A DNA stretch of 64,000 nt from Shouchella clausii (GCF_001598215.1 NZ_BCXJ01000003.1:434001-498000); one strand, 5' to 3'. Positions 24,767 to 38,168 are shown, counted from the stretch's first letter. The notes: generated by a model from the sequence alone, not told the origin. Program-made: numbers and translations.

Positions 24767-25693
24767 ATGAAAACCGCAGTTCAACCAGAAACGTCTCCCC
24801 CGCTTACACAAAGAAAGGCAAAGAATGGTCGCACGATTTTCTTCTTTGTCTTGCCAGCGCTTCTTGTTTATAGCGTATTTATTTTATATCCGATTTTTTC
24901 AACATTCTATTACAGCCTTCATGAGTGGAATGGTGTACAACCTCAACGCACCTTTATTGGACTGGATAACTATGTGACTCTCCTTAAAGACGCCACTTTT
25001 TGGCAAGCGCTGCAAAACAATAGTTTGCTTGTCCTTGTTTCTGTTTTTGTACAAATTCCGCTAGGGCTTATCATGGCACTTGTTCTCTTCAGCCCTGTCA
25101 TCGGTAAAAGATTGTTAAATGTTATCTACTTTCTTCCCTATTTAATGTCTACGGTGGCGATAGGGCTTCTCTGGATTTTTATGTATGACCCGATAAACGG
25201 TCCGATTAACCAATTGTTGCAAGTATTTGGTTTTGATGCGATCCCCTGGTTGGCAGACGCCAATGTGGCGATGATTGCCATTTTAATTGTCGTTATTTGG
25301 CAATTCTCTCCTTTTTATATGATTTTATTTAAAGCAGCAATGGTAGGGATTCCAAATGAATTGTATGAAGCGGCTAGCATTGATGGCGCAAATGGAAGGC
25401 AACAGTTTTTTTACATCACGTTGCCAGCCCTCGTTCCTACTATTGTCAGTTCTTCCGTTCTCGCCGTTGTTGGTTCACTAAAAGCATTTGACATTTTTTA
25501 CATTATGACTGGCGGCGGCCCTGGAGGGGCAACAGAAATATTAGGAACCTATATGTACAAGCAAGGCTTTATCCAGTTTAGCATGGGCTATGCGAGCACA
25601 GTCGCGGCTGCCATGTTTATTATTGCCTTTATTTGTGTAGCCATCATCCAATTTGTTGAATACCAGCGAAAGAAACGGGGGATCCTCTCGTGA
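24767..25693 (+). CDS. Sugar ABC transporter permease (MsmF/UgpA type)
   Basis: 308 residues with six membrane segments. The ATPase-contact EAA loop reads NELYEAASIDGANGRQQFFYITLP. ATG at 24767 with AAAAGGAGGG; an upstream in-frame start at 24731 lies in the hairpin spacer. It pairs with the next gene, which it overlaps by four bases. Confidence 0.93.
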   Translation: MKTAVQPETSPPLTQRKAKNGRTIFFFVLPALLVYSVFILYPIFSTFYYSLHEWNGVQPQRTFIGLDNYVTLLKDATFWQALQNNSLLVLVSVFVQIPLGLIMALVLFSPVIGKRLLNVIYFLPYLMSTVAIGLLWIFMYDPINGPINQLLQVFGFDAIPWLADANVAMIAILIVVIWQFSPFYMILFKAAMVGIPNELYEAASIDGANGRQQFFYITLPALVPTIVSSSVLAVVGSLKAFDIFYIMTGGGPGGATEILGTYMYKQGFIQFSMGYASTVAAAMFIIAFICVAIIQFVEYQRKKRGILS

Positions 25694-26520
25694 ATCCACT
25701 GCAACTCGTAAAACGCATCATGCTGTATGTGTTGGCTGTTTCCTTGTTGTTGTTTACGTTTTATCCGTTTATGTACATGGTCGGTACATCGCTTAAAAGC
25801 ATGGACGAATTTTTCAACAACCCTTACGCGATTGTGCCCGACACCTTTACGTTTGAACATTACTTTGCCGTAGTCGATATGGGGCTGGCTGGCTACTTTT
25901 TAAATAGCTTAATCATTACTGTAAGCGCCGTCTCCTTGACAGTCGTCATTGCTTCATTAGCCAGTTATCCATTAAGTCGGCTGTCATTCCGCTTTAACCG
26001 CCCTCTGTTTTTGCTCTTCGTTGCAGGAATGATGCTCCCCATTCATGCAACCTTAATACCGATTTTTGTTTTAACACAAGAGATGGGCATTTATGATACA
26101 TTGTTGGCTTTACTAGGCCCATATGTTGCTTTTAGCTTGCCAATCTCCATTTTCATCTTGACGCAGTTTATGCAGGAAATTCCTAAAGAGCTTGAAGAAG
26201 CAGCGCAAATCGACGGCGCGAATCACTGGACCATTTTTCGCAAAGTGATTTTCCCTAATGTAACCCCAGCCTTGTCTACAATTGTTATTTACAATTTCGT
26301 CTTCTTGTGGACAGAGTTTATCTTTGCACTCATCTTGCTAACGACAAGAAGTAAGATGACTTTGCCTCTTGGACTGCAAAATTTTTACGGCGAGTTGATG
26401 ATCAACGTTCCTGGTCTAATGGCTGCTATTACGCTCGCTAGCTTGCCGATTTTGTTATTATTTATTATCGCCCAAGAACGTGTTGTCAAAGGTCTGACAG
26501 GCGGCGCTTTAAAAGGATAA
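25690..26520 (+). CDS. Sugar ABC transporter permease (MsmG/UgpE type)
   Basis: 276 residues with six membrane segments and the EAA loop KELEEAAQIDGANHWTIFRKVIFP. The GTG start overlaps the previous gene by four bases. It is the last gene of the importer. No glycosidase, regulator or ATPase lies next to it, so the substrate stays open. Confidence 0.93.
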   Translation: MNPLQLVKRIMLYVLAVSLLLFTFYPFMYMVGTSLKSMDEFFNNPYAIVPDTFTFEHYFAVVDMGLAGYFLNSLIITVSAVSLTVVIASLASYPLSRLSFRFNRPLFLLFVAGMMLPIHATLIPIFVLTQEMGIYDTLLALLGPYVAFSLPISIFILTQFMQEIPKELEEAAQIDGANHWTIFRKVIFPNVTPALSTIVIYNFVFLWTEFIFALILLTTRSKMTLPLGLQNFYGELMINVPGLMAAITLASLPILLLFIIAQERVVKGLTGGALKG

Positions 26521-26582
26521 ATGCGGTTGTTTCACTTGTTGTGCTTGTCTCTGTAGCCCCGAAGGCAAGCAGCTAGAAGAGG

Positions 26583-26936
26583 TCAACCAAAATCTTTCCA
26601 TGTAAAATCAATGCTTAACGTACCGACAACCTCTTCATTTGGGTGATACGTTTTAGCTAAAGCAGCTTCTGGTTTGCGAAAACAAACGAGATTTTGGTGA
26701 TGCCCAAATGCGCGGCAAATCGATGGACGAACGGAATGGATGCCACAGCAATCATTGGCTTCGTCAAAAAAGATGCACGTCCCTAAAAAACGCTGTTGGT
26801 TTTTTAGGGAGTGGCACCTTTTCGCAGGCATTTTCTTGATATGTTTTTTTATATGTCGCAGCTCTTTTTCCGAAATAGGCACGGGCCCACAGCACAACCC
26901 ATTGCATCCTTTGCATGGCAAATCTCCCATTTTCAT
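26583..26936 (-). CDS. YkgJ-type cysteine-cluster (zinc/iron-chelating) protein
   Basis: 117 residues. The cysteine pattern is CKGCNGLCCGPVP near the start, then GTCIFFDEANDCCGIHSVRPSICRAFGH, the layout of the YkgJ/UPF0153 family thought to bind iron-sulfur or zinc. Length is normal for the family. Part of its coding sequence (26781-26809) forms a perfect 11-bp inverted repeat. It is preceded by an extended -10 promoter and a terminator-like leader hairpin. A broken paralogue with the same hairpin lies at 14195-14333. Confidence 0.85.
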   Translation of the reverse strand: MKMGDLPCKGCNGLCCGPVPISEKELRHIKKHIKKMPAKRCHSLKNQQRFLGTCIFFDEANDCCGIHSVRPSICRAFGHHQNLVCFRKPEAALAKTYHPNEEVVGTLSIDFTWKDFG

Positions 26937-26971
26937 CTCTCCTCTAATTCCTTTACAAACAACGGCAAAAA

Positions 26972-27016
26972 GCCTTTAAGCACACTTGAAAAGACACTTT
27001 CAAGTCGCTTAAAGGC
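26972..27016 (-). promoter_or_regulatory. Leader hairpin (attenuator-like), copy B
   Basis: GCCTTTAAGC/GCTTAAAGGC outer arms and CTTGAAA/TTTCAAG inner arms, followed on the reverse strand by TTTTT. It lies between the predicted start of transcription (about 27055) and the YkgJ-type ATG at 26936. It is nearly identical to copy A, with the changes confined to the loop and the internal loop. Confidence 0.75.
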
Positions 27017-27061
27017 AACGTTTGTTGGTTTTGTTACAGAAAATAGCCAGTTTATATGATC

Positions 27062-27070
27062 ATTATACCA
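27062..27070 (-). promoter_or_regulatory. Extended -10 promoter for the YkgJ-type gene
   Basis: On the reverse strand TGGTATAAT (within TATGGTATAAT) is a perfect extended -10; the -35 is poor. Transcription would start near 27055 and run into the leader hairpin. Confidence 0.6.
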
Positions 27071-27191
27071 TATTTATGCTTTAAGCGGCCAGATCCATCG
27101 TGTAAAAATCTCAACTCGCCTTTTTGGAAAGAGAAATATTTATTTTTTTCAGTTATTCTGTTATATTAATTCCTACGTATGAACTATTTAG

Positions 27192-28550
<1,359 letters not shown>

Positions 28551-28623
28551 ACAATAGTCCTCTCCATTCTCCAAGCAATAGTCGATTTCCTAAAGGTACA
28601 TGTTAATATCACTCTCAGACGAT

Positions 28624-28651
28624 TAGGCCAGTTGAAACTCCAACTGGCCTA
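28624..28651. terminator. Terminator between metY and the symporter gene
   Basis: Perfect 11-bp stem TAGGCCAGTTG/CAACTGGCCTA with a 6-base loop, between two convergent genes. T-tracts on either side are short. Confidence 0.7.
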
Positions 28652-28717
28652 TTAAAAGGTGTTTTCTTTTGCCAAGTATCTTCGGCAAAAGGACAACGCT
28701 GTTCTTTTATCTGAATG

Positions 28718-30310
28718 TTATTTAGCTATTCCCCATGGTGAAAACAACAAATACGTTCCTAAAACCGTTAAAATAACGAAGGCACTTACCCAATGGCGGT
28801 GTTTCCAAGGTGTCAAATCAACTTTGTTTGTTGCTTCTGTCAATTCAAACGGAACCTGCAATGGCTTAAGACGGCTTAACGCCCATAAAAGAAACAAATC
28901 AATGAAAAACATCGCGCTAAATACATAAAGATAATGGATATCTAAGAACACCTGGCTTGCTGTATAGGCAACAACATGGAAGGCAAACGTCACTTTCGCA
29001 GCAAAGGCAGTCGCGTATTTGGAATAGAAGCCAAGAATAATGATCGCCAGCAAAGGCATGCTATACAACCCATTAAACTGTTGGACGACATGGAATAACC
29101 CTGCCGGAGCAAAAGAAATCAATGGCGCAATAACAATTGATAATCCTCCCACAATGACCGTAACGATTTTGCCAAATCGAGCAACTTTTTTGTCTGTCAC
29201 GGTTTTCTTGGCCAGCGGCTTATAGAAGTCAAGCGCTAACAAAGTAGCTGTTGCATTTAAAGCTCCTACAAATGAGCTTAAAATCGCGCCAAAGATAATC
29301 GCTGCAAAAATGCCGAATGCTATATCCGGTAAAACGGCAACCACTAACATTGGATAGGCGTTATCGGCAGGCTCGATGCCTTCGCCAAACATGTTGAATG
29401 CAATGATGCCAGGGAATACTAAGAACAAAGCGCCGAAAATTTTGAAAAAACCGACATAAAGCGCTCCCTTCTGCCCTTCTTTCAAGTCTCTTCCTGCCAG
29501 TACTTTCTGAACAATTAACTGGTTTGTACACCAATAAAATAAATTGTTAAAAAACATGCCTAAAAAAAGCGTTGGCCACGGCACCATTTCAGAGTCAATC
29601 GCGCCAATCGAATTTAATTTTTCAGGCGTATTTTGGCGAATCGTTTCAAATCCTGCAAGTAGATGCCCATCCCCTAATACAATCAACCCTAGAACTAGAA
29701 TAGAAAGGCCACCAACAAGCAAACCAATGCCATAAATCGTATCGCTAAATGCACTAAGGCGCAGGCCGCCGATAAGCAAATAAAGCAGACCAACCATTCC
29801 AATCATGCCCGAAATGAGCGAAACCGCCACAAGAGGATGGACATTTAACAGTTCATCTACTGAAAAAATTTGGTTAAATACTAATGAACCAGAATATAAG
29901 ACAACAGGAAGAAACGAAACCACATAGGTAAATATAAATAAAAACGAAGCAATTCTTTTCGTCGTTGCATCATAGCGCCGTTCAATAAAATCGGTCACCG
30001 TGTCAACACCATATTTTAAGTATTTTGGCAAAAACACTAATGCAAGTGTGACGATGGCAATCGCAGCTGTTACCTCCCAAGCCATGACTTCCATGCCAGC
30101 CACATAGCTTTGTCCGTTTTGACCAACAATTTGCTCTGTAGATAAATTGGTCATAATCACTGAACCGGCAATCGTCAAACCGGTCAAACTCCGCCCGCCT
30201 AAAAAGTACCCTTCTGAGCTCGAAAGGTCGACATTGCGGCTTCGTTTGTAAGCGAATAGCCAAATTGATCCGACGATCATTATAAATGAGATAATGGAAA
30301 ATACGCCCAA
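28718..30310 (-). CDS. Sodium:solute symporter family transporter (likely inositol)
   Basis: About 530 residues, some 13-14 membrane segments, SSS family. Hallmarks are SEGYFLGGRSLTGLTIAGSVIMTNLSTEQIVGQNG and the SglT-like ATATLLALDFY. The TTG at 30310 has a GGGGAGA site and starts right before the first membrane segment; the longer frame has no site. It is the last gene of the inositol operon and replaces the MFS carrier IolF found in B. subtilis, so sodium-coupled inositol uptake is the likely role. Confidence 0.88.
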   Translation of the reverse strand: MGVFSIISFIMIVGSIWLFAYKRSRNVDLSSSEGYFLGGRSLTGLTIAGSVIMTNLSTEQIVGQNGQSYVAGMEVMAWEVTAAIAIVTLALVFLPKYLKYGVDTVTDFIERRYDATTKRIASFLFIFTYVVSFLPVVLYSGSLVFNQIFSVDELLNVHPLVAVSLISGMIGMVGLLYLLIGGLRLSAFSDTIYGIGLLVGGLSILVLGLIVLGDGHLLAGFETIRQNTPEKLNSIGAIDSEMVPWPTLFLGMFFNNLFYWCTNQLIVQKVLAGRDLKEGQKGALYVGFFKIFGALFLVFPGIIAFNMFGEGIEPADNAYPMLVVAVLPDIAFGIFAAIIFGAILSSFVGALNATATLLALDFYKPLAKKTVTDKKVARFGKIVTVIVGGLSIVIAPLISFAPAGLFHVVQQFNGLYSMPLLAIIILGFYSKYATAFAAKVTFAFHVVAYTASQVFLDIHYLYVFSAMFFIDLFLLWALSRLKPLQVPFELTEATNKVDLTPWKHRHWVSAFVILTVLGTYLLFSPWGIAK

Positions 30311-30457
30311 TTTGTCTCTCCCCTTTATCACCGCTTCTATCCTTAAATCCACCCGTAGGCAACAGCACTGCAAGCTTACATCATTGGTTAATAGACTTCT
30401 TTTTCTATTTATACAAGCCAGATCTAAGGCACATACAACTTGGCATTTGTCCCTTTG

Positions 30458-31480
30458 CTACAGGGAGGCCTGCGGCTGCAACACCACTTTCTTGCCGTTT
30501 TTCATTGATTCGGTTGCAGCTAGCGCTACTTTTAAGTTGGTTGTGGCATCTTCAGCCGTTACAATTGGCGTGTTCCTTGAGTGGACACAGTCAATAAAAT
30601 GTTGCAGTTCTAAGCAGTACGCGTCATGAAAGCGAGTCTGGAAATCAGGAATGATTTCGTAACTTGACCCAGTGGCGTTCAGTATCGTCAATGATTTGTT
30701 CCGCAGTTCGCCAATAAACAGACTACCTTCTGAACCAATAATTTCAGCGCGGATGTCATAGCCATAGGGCGAATTACGGCTAGCTTCGGCATCCCCTGCC
30801 GCCCCATTGTCAAACTCAAAATAGGAAAGGGCTTGGTCAACATCGTCATACGCTTCCATAAACGGGTACTTCAGCACCCGACCGTGGCCAGAAATAGCTG
30901 TAATTTCCGCCCCAATCAAATAGCGGGCAATGTCATAATCATGAATGGAACAATCGACAAACAACCCGCCGCTATCTTTTATAAATTCAGGCGGCGGCGC
31001 GCCTGCATCGCGGGTAAAGCCTTTATAATAGAGAGGTTTGCCGATCTCTCCAGCAGCAATTCGCCGCTTGGCATCTGCGTAAGCCGGGTCAAACCGTCGC
31101 ATAAACCCCACTTGACAAATAATACCTGCCTCCTGAACCGCTTTCACTACTTCTATCGATTCTTCTAATTGCAAAGTCAGCGGCTTTTCAACAAAGACAT
31201 CTTTCCCATAGCTAGCTGCTAATTTGATCATCTCAGCGTGCGTCCGCGTCGGCGTGACGATAACAACGGCATCGACTGCAGGATTTGTAAATGCATCGAG
31301 CACATCGTCCGAGTAACCAGGCACCCCAAATGCCTGGGCGACATCCTTGGCCCGGCCAGGAAGGGGGTCTATGACTTGGACAATTGCCGCCCCACTCACT
31401 TCCGTAAGCAAATTTTTCGCATGGTAAAAGCCAAGGCGCCCAAGGCCAAGAACGGCGCATTGGATGGATGGTGCTGTCAT
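30458..31480 (-). CDS. Gfo/Idh/MocA oxidoreductase, second inositol dehydrogenase (IolX/IolG-like)
   Basis: About 340 residues. The N-terminal Rossmann motif is VLGLGRLGFYHAKNL; the catalytic lysine motif VFVEKPLTLQ and the HDYDIARYL region (Asp and His) are present. The ATG at 31480 is nine bases after AAAGGAG; the ATG at 31489 abuts it. It is distinct from the IolG encoded at 33230-34270 and may oxidise another stereoisomer such as scyllo-inositol. Within the iol operon, after the aldolase. Confidence 0.88.
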   Translation of the reverse strand: MTAPSIQCAVLGLGRLGFYHAKNLLTEVSGAAIVQVIDPLPGRAKDVAQAFGVPGYSDDVLDAFTNPAVDAVVIVTPTRTHAEMIKLAASYGKDVFVEKPLTLQLEESIEVVKAVQEAGIICQVGFMRRFDPAYADAKRRIAAGEIGKPLYYKGFTRDAGAPPPEFIKDSGGLFVDCSIHDYDIARYLIGAEITAISGHGRVLKYPFMEAYDDVDQALSYFEFDNGAAGDAEASRNSPYGYDIRAEIIGSEGSLFIGELRNKSLTILNATGSSYEIIPDFQTRFHDAYCLELQHFIDCVHSRNTPIVTAEDATTNLKVALAATESMKNGKKVVLQPQASL

Positions 31481-31485
31481 AGGTT

Positions 31486-32364
31486 TCATCTCCTTTGTAG
31501 CCTTACAGAACCGGTTGGATTAGCTGCTCCAAATTGCTTGATTTTCTTTTCAACCGTAGCCTGGACCATCGCTAGGCCCTCTTGTAAGAGCAGTCGCGGC
31601 TCAAACGCCGTTTCTTGCTCGGCAAATGTTGTCCGGCAAGCATCAGACCATGCGATCATGCATTCTGTGTTTATATTGACTTTAGCGTGGCCAAGCTTTA
31701 TGGCCCGTTGTAGTTGTTCATCAGGTATGCCCGAGGCACCGTGAAGGACGAGCGGCACATCCGTGCGGGCGGAAATGGCGGCCATTTCGTTAAATCCAAG
31801 CTTTGGCTCGCCCTTGTATTTGCCATGGACGGAGCCGAGCGCGGCGGCGAGAGCATCGACATTGGTTTCGCAGACAAACCGCTGGCATTCTTCGACATCG
31901 GCATATTTGATTCCGGCAATTAGCCCATCTTCCATGCCACCGACTGTACCGACCTCTCCCTCTACCGACACATGGCGGGCGTGGGCGTAGGCCACTACCT
32001 CTTTCGTCATGTCAATATTCTCGTTAATTGGATATTGAGAGCCGTCAAACATGACAGAACTGAAGCCAGCGTCAACTGCTTTCTTGCAACGCTCAATACT
32101 TAAACCGTGGTCAAGATGCAGCACGACAGGCACCGTTATACCAAGTTCATCGGTCAATGCCCCCATCATGGCCACAACCGTTTGAAAGCCTCCTAAGTAG
32201 TCAATCAAACGATCAGAAGCAGCTGCAATTACTGGCGATTGTTGCGATTCGGCGCCTGCTAAAATCGCTTTCGCCCATTGCAGCCCATTTATATTAAATT
32301 GGCCAATTGCGTAACCTCCTTTTTTCGCGTCGGCCAACAATGGAGCCATCGGCACAAACCCCAT
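31486..32364 (-). CDS. iolJ: 6-phospho-5-dehydro-2-deoxy-D-gluconate aldolase
   Basis: 292 residues, class II aldolase, with VLHLDHGLSIERCKKAVDAGFSSVMFDGS and VEGEVGTVGGMEDG signatures. In inositol breakdown it cleaves DKGP to DHAP and malonic semialdehyde. Its place between iolI and the second dehydrogenase identifies it as IolJ rather than a glycolytic FbaA. Confidence 0.9.
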   Translation of the reverse strand: MGFVPMAPLLADAKKGGYAIGQFNINGLQWAKAILAGAESQQSPVIAAASDRLIDYLGGFQTVVAMMGALTDELGITVPVVLHLDHGLSIERCKKAVDAGFSSVMFDGSQYPINENIDMTKEVVAYAHARHVSVEGEVGTVGGMEDGLIAGIKYADVEECQRFVCETNVDALAAALGSVHGKYKGEPKLGFNEMAAISARTDVPLVLHGASGIPDEQLQRAIKLGHAKVNINTECMIAWSDACRTTFAEQETAFEPRLLLQEGLAMVQATVEKKIKQFGAANPTGSVRLQRR

Positions 32365-32377
32365 GCCTTCCCTCCTT

Positions 32378-33217
32378 TCAAAAATGACTTAAGGTACTTT
32401 TTAGGACTCGGAGTGTCGTTTCTCTTGCTTTTCGAATCGTTTCTTCAGCAGGTAGCTGGTAATATTCAGGCCTGAACAACTCTACTGACACAGGGCCGGA
32501 AAAACCGGTCGCTGTTAATGCGGTAAACTGACTAGCGAGGTCAATGGCTCCCTCGCCTGGCCAGACACGGTGTTCATCCCGAAGTGCGCCAACGGGAAAA
32601 TCATCTGTGTCGTCAATATGGACAATAAAGATTTTTTCGCCATCGGCCTGTTGTAAATCTTCAAGGTTCGAACCCATTGCATGAAAATGGAAACAATCAA
32701 ACACAAGTCCGACATTTTCCCGATTAACATCTTCAATGATGCGGCAAGCGTCGGCAAACGTATTGACAGTGCAATCAGGATGGCCAACAAACTCAAGGGC
32801 AATCTTCACTTTCGACTGCTGCGCCTCCTCAGCCAAAGTAGACAATGTCTCGACACAGCTTTTACGGATTTCCTCTCTTAAAAGCGGCTGCTTTGTTATA
32901 AGTGGAACCGCTACGATATAAGGGATGTTGAGCTGCTCGGCGACATGGAGCATTTCTTGAAACTGCTTCATCATTTCCTTATAGGCTGCTTCGCCTAAAT
33001 TGTTAAAAAAGACAAGGGCATTAAGCGCCAGTGGTTTAAGACGGCTCTCCGTAAAAAATTGGTTTAAATCAGCTAATGTATGGCTTTTCAAATATTCAGG
33101 CAGCTTATCTTCTGTACGAATTTCAATAAAATCATAGCCATGCTTTTCGCAGTAAGCCAGGTCTTCCTTTAATGTAGCGTTGTCGCGAGTTGTCGCCCCG
33201 TTAAAACAAAGTTTCAT
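32378..33217 (-). CDS. iolI: 2-keto-myo-inositol (inosose) isomerase
   Basis: 279 residues, xylose isomerase-like TIM barrel. It resembles B. subtilis IolI over the full length (MKLCFNGATT, LALNALVFFNN, IALEFVGHPDCTVNTF, FDCFHFHAMGSN). Metal ligands are expected at the Glu of LEFVGHP, the Asp/His of FDCFHFH and the Glu of SVELFRPEY. It interconverts inososes and widens the range of inositols used. Confidence 0.94.
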   Translation of the reverse strand: MKLCFNGATTRDNATLKEDLAYCEKHGYDFIEIRTEDKLPEYLKSHTLADLNQFFTESRLKPLALNALVFFNNLGEAAYKEMMKQFQEMLHVAEQLNIPYIVAVPLITKQPLLREEIRKSCVETLSTLAEEAQQSKVKIALEFVGHPDCTVNTFADACRIIEDVNRENVGLVFDCFHFHAMGSNLEDLQQADGEKIFIVHIDDTDDFPVGALRDEHRVWPGEGAIDLASQFTALTATGFSGPVSVELFRPEYYQLPAEETIRKARETTLRVLKSTLSHF

Positions 33218-33229
33218 TGTTGTTTCCTC

Positions 33230-35204
<1,975 letters not shown>

Positions 35205-35217
35205 TGGATCCACTCCT

Positions 35218-37131
35218 CTAATAATGTTTTGCTATCTTGAGCTTTGCTTCTCTTGCTTGATAAGCATCTTGAACAGATGGGGAAACAGCTACTTCGGCGA
35301 CGCCGACATTCCACCAGCTCTCATAGCCGTCTGTCATCGTTTTTGGCAACACTTTCATTTCAATCAATGTGGAAGTCTCTTGCTTTTTGGCATCTTCAAG
35401 CGCTGCCTTTAATTGTTCAACTGTGTTAGCCCGGTATGTTTTTGCGCCATATCCTTCAGCGACTTTCGCGTAATCGATGTTCATCACCTGATTGTCTGCC
35501 GTAAGAAATTCGCAATAATAACTGCCGCCGCCATGGTCCATTTGCAAGTTGTTGATACAGCCAAAGCCAGCATTGTCAAACAGCAATATATTGATTTTCT
35601 TGTTATATTGAATAGCGGTAATCAATTCGGAATGGAGCATAAGAAAGCTGCCATCGCCGACAATCAAGTAGACTTCCCGCTCAGGCTCGGCTAACTTGAT
35701 GCCAAGGGAACCAGAAATTTCATACCCCATGCAGGAATACCCGTATTCAAGATGGTACGTATTTGGCTCGTTTGCGTGCCAAAGCCGCTGCAAATCTCCT
35801 GGCAGGGAGCCAGCTGAACAGATGATAATGCTGTCTTCATCAATTATTTCATTAATAGCTAGCAAGGCAGTCGTTTGCGGCAGTTCTGTACCAAGAGCAT
35901 CGGCATATTCATTTAACCTCTCTTGGGTAAAGTGGTCTTTGACTTCAGGCACAAATGTTTCTCTATTAAAGACGACTGATTTTAGGCGATTCCGTTCAGC
36001 GAGCCAATCTGCTTTCAACGCAGCAATTCGCTCACTAAACGCGGACCGGTACGTTTTCAACCTAGAAACGAGAAGCCTAAGCGTTTCTTTCGCATCTGCA
36101 ACAACTTGGTAAGCATCGAGCTTATATGTTTGCATGCGGCTGACATTGATATTTAAAAACGTAGTGTGCTCAAAATCAAACGCCGTTTTTGACGAAGTGG
36201 CAAAGTCGGTGTAACGAGTGCCTACGCCAATCACCAAATCAGCCTCACGCGCCGCCTTATTCGCTGCAAGCGTGCCGGTAATACCTAGACCACCTAGGTT
36301 GTTAGCAAAGTCAGCAGCGACAGTTGCTTTTCCTGCTTGTGTTTCGACGAGAGGAATGCCACACTGTTCAGACAGCGCTACTAGTTCTTCCTTTGCTTCT
36401 GAATATTTGGCGCCTCCACCAACAACGAGAAGCGGCCGCTTGCTCCTACGAATCCGTTCAAGAGCCCCTTCGATTTCCCGTTCCGTTGGCTTTCTACGCT
36501 CTAAGTAATGAATGCGCTTTCGAAAAAACTCCTCTGGATACTCATATGCTTCTCCTTCGACATCTTGGGCGATGCAAATTGTTGCGGGCCCCGCTTTTCC
36601 TGGGTCGGTCATGACTTCAAAGGCGCGAATAAGGCTCGACATTAACTGCTCTGGGCGAGTGATCCGGTCCCAGTATCTTGACACCGGCTTTAATGCGTCA
36701 TTAGTCGTCACTGCTTGGCTGTATTCTTGTTCAAATTGCTGTAAAACTGGGTCAGGCTGGCGAGTCGCGAATGTATCGGCAGGAAGAAGCAAAACAGGTA
36801 TATTGTTAGCTAGCGCTGTGCCAGCAGCTGCAACAAGGTTCGCTGCCCCTGGGCCCACAGAAGTCGTCACTGCATATATTTTTTTACGGAGCATCTGCTT
36901 GCTAAACGCCATCGCCGCATGGGCCATCCCTTGTTCATTTTTGCCTTGCCATACTTTTAATTGCCCGGCATCTTGCTCTAGCGCTTGGCCAATCCCTAAC
37001 ACATTTCCATGCCCAAAGATTGTAAAAATCCCTTCAACGAAAGGCTCTTCTGTGCCGTCCGCATGCAAATATTGGGCATTTAAAAACTTTACTAGCGCTT
37101 GCGCAGTCGTCAATCGTATTGTTTTCGCCAT
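35218..37131 (-). CDS. iolD: 3D-(3,5/4)-trihydroxycyclohexane-1,2-dione hydrolase
   Basis: 637 residues, thiamine diphosphate enzyme of the acetolactate synthase family. The ThDP-magnesium motif [11 protein letters not shown]...NILLFDN is in the C-terminal third. It opens the ring to 5-deoxyglucuronate. ATG at 37131 with GGAGGTGT. Length and neighbours match IolD. Confidence 0.95.
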   Translation of the reverse strand: MAKTIRLTTAQALVKFLNAQYLHADGTEEPFVEGIFTIFGHGNVLGIGQALEQDAGQLKVWQGKNEQGMAHAAMAFSKQMLRKKIYAVTTSVGPGAANLVAAAGTALANNIPVLLLPADTFATRQPDPVLQQFEQEYSQAVTTNDALKPVSRYWDRITRPEQLMSSLIRAFEVMTDPGKAGPATICIAQDVEGEAYEYPEEFFRKRIHYLERRKPTEREIEGALERIRRSKRPLLVVGGGAKYSEAKEELVALSEQCGIPLVETQAGKATVAADFANNLGGLGITGTLAANKAAREADLVIGVGTRYTDFATSSKTAFDFEHTTFLNINVSRMQTYKLDAYQVVADAKETLRLLVSRLKTYRSAFSERIAALKADWLAERNRLKSVVFNRETFVPEVKDHFTQERLNEYADALGTELPQTTALLAINEIIDEDSIIICSAGSLPGDLQRLWHANEPNTYHLEYGYSCMGYEISGSLGIKLAEPEREVYLIVGDGSFLMLHSELITAIQYNKKINILLFDNAGFGCINNLQMDHGGGSYYCEFLTADNQVMNIDYAKVAEGYGAKTYRANTVEQLKAALEDAKKQETSTLIEMKVLPKTMTDGYESWWNVGVAEVAVSPSVQDAYQAREAKLKIAKHY

Positions 37132-37172
37132 TGTTTACACCTCCATCGCTTTATTTAAAGAAAATCCGCCAT

Positions 37173-38153
37173 TCAAACATGCTGTTCTTCGACAAGCGCC
37201 TTGATTTCAGATAAAGTTGGCATTGCTTCCGATGAACTGTGCTTACTGACAACAATGGATGCAGAAGCGCTCCCAAAACGCAATGCTTGGTCCATGTCAT
37301 AACCACGCAAAAGTCCATATAGAAACGCAGATGCATACGAATCCCCAGCACCAAACGTTTTTAATACGTTTGTTTTGTACACGCCTGCTTGAAAGGTTTC
37401 TCCTGAGGGCAAATAGGCGTAAGACCCATCAACACCATGTTTAATAACAACCAATTCCGGCTCCTTGGCAAATAGCGTTTTGACTGTTTGCTCATTGCCG
37501 CTGGCGCTTGCCCCTTCCATAATGTCATACTCTTCCCGCGTGCCGATCACGATATTAGCCATGCCTGCCAGAAGTGTGTAGTAGACGGACGTTTCTTCCA
37601 TCGATGACCACGTGTACGGACGATAATCAAGTTCAAACGCTACTTTTGTGCCTGCCGCTTTTGCAAGTGACACTGCTTTTAAAGCTGCCTCCCGCGAAGG
37701 CGATTGAGCCAAAGCCGTTCCAGAAATGAGCAGTACTTTTGCAGATTTCACATAATCAGCGTCCATTTCATCAGGGCCTAAGTATAGATCGGCTGCTTTT
37801 TCGCGGTACATCAAAATGCTGCATTCTTCAGGGCTCAAGATTTCCGTAAACGTCAAACCTGCTTTATGCCCGTCTCGATCAATCACGAGATGGCTTGTAT
37901 CCACACCTGCCTCTTTCATATAAGAAGAAATAAATCGGCCATGCTGGTCATCAGGAATTTTACCGATAAACCCGACTTTCAAGCCAAGCTTCGCGCTGCC
38001 AATGGCAATATTGGCCGGCGAACCACCGACATATTTTGTGAATGATCGCGTTTCTTCCATCGGCCGGTTGTATTCTGCCGCATTTAAATCAATGCAGGCC
38101 CTGCCAAGCGCAATCACATCAAATTGCTTTCCTTCTTTAAATTGAATGCCCAT
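37173..38153 (-). CDS. iolC: 5-Dehydro-2-deoxygluconokinase
   Basis: 326 residues, PfkB/ribokinase family. The N-terminal YVGGSPANIAIGSAKLG and the C-terminal catalytic FGAGDSYASAFLYGLL motif are intact. It phosphorylates 5-dehydro-2-deoxygluconate (DKG) to DKGP, the IolJ substrate. Confidence 0.94.
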   Translation of the reverse strand: MGIQFKEGKQFDVIALGRACIDLNAAEYNRPMEETRSFTKYVGGSPANIAIGSAKLGLKVGFIGKIPDDQHGRFISSYMKEAGVDTSHLVIDRDGHKAGLTFTEILSPEECSILMYREKAADLYLGPDEMDADYVKSAKVLLISGTALAQSPSREAALKAVSLAKAAGTKVAFELDYRPYTWSSMEETSVYYTLLAGMANIVIGTREEYDIMEGASASGNEQTVKTLFAKEPELVVIKHGVDGSYAYLPSGETFQAGVYKTNVLKTFGAGDSYASAFLYGLLRGYDMDQALRFGSASASIVVSKHSSSEAMPTLSEIKALVEEQHV

Positions 38154-38168
38154 AGGCTACCGCTCCTT

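Noticed and set aside
30003-30368. Alternative leftward frame at the start of the symporter gene
   Set aside because: Out-of-frame shadow of the SSS symporter, which has clear membrane segments and a better start.
36512-37204. 230-codon rightward frame opposite iolD
   Set aside because: Antisense shadow of a high-GC3 gene; composition and absence of a ribosome binding site argue against it.
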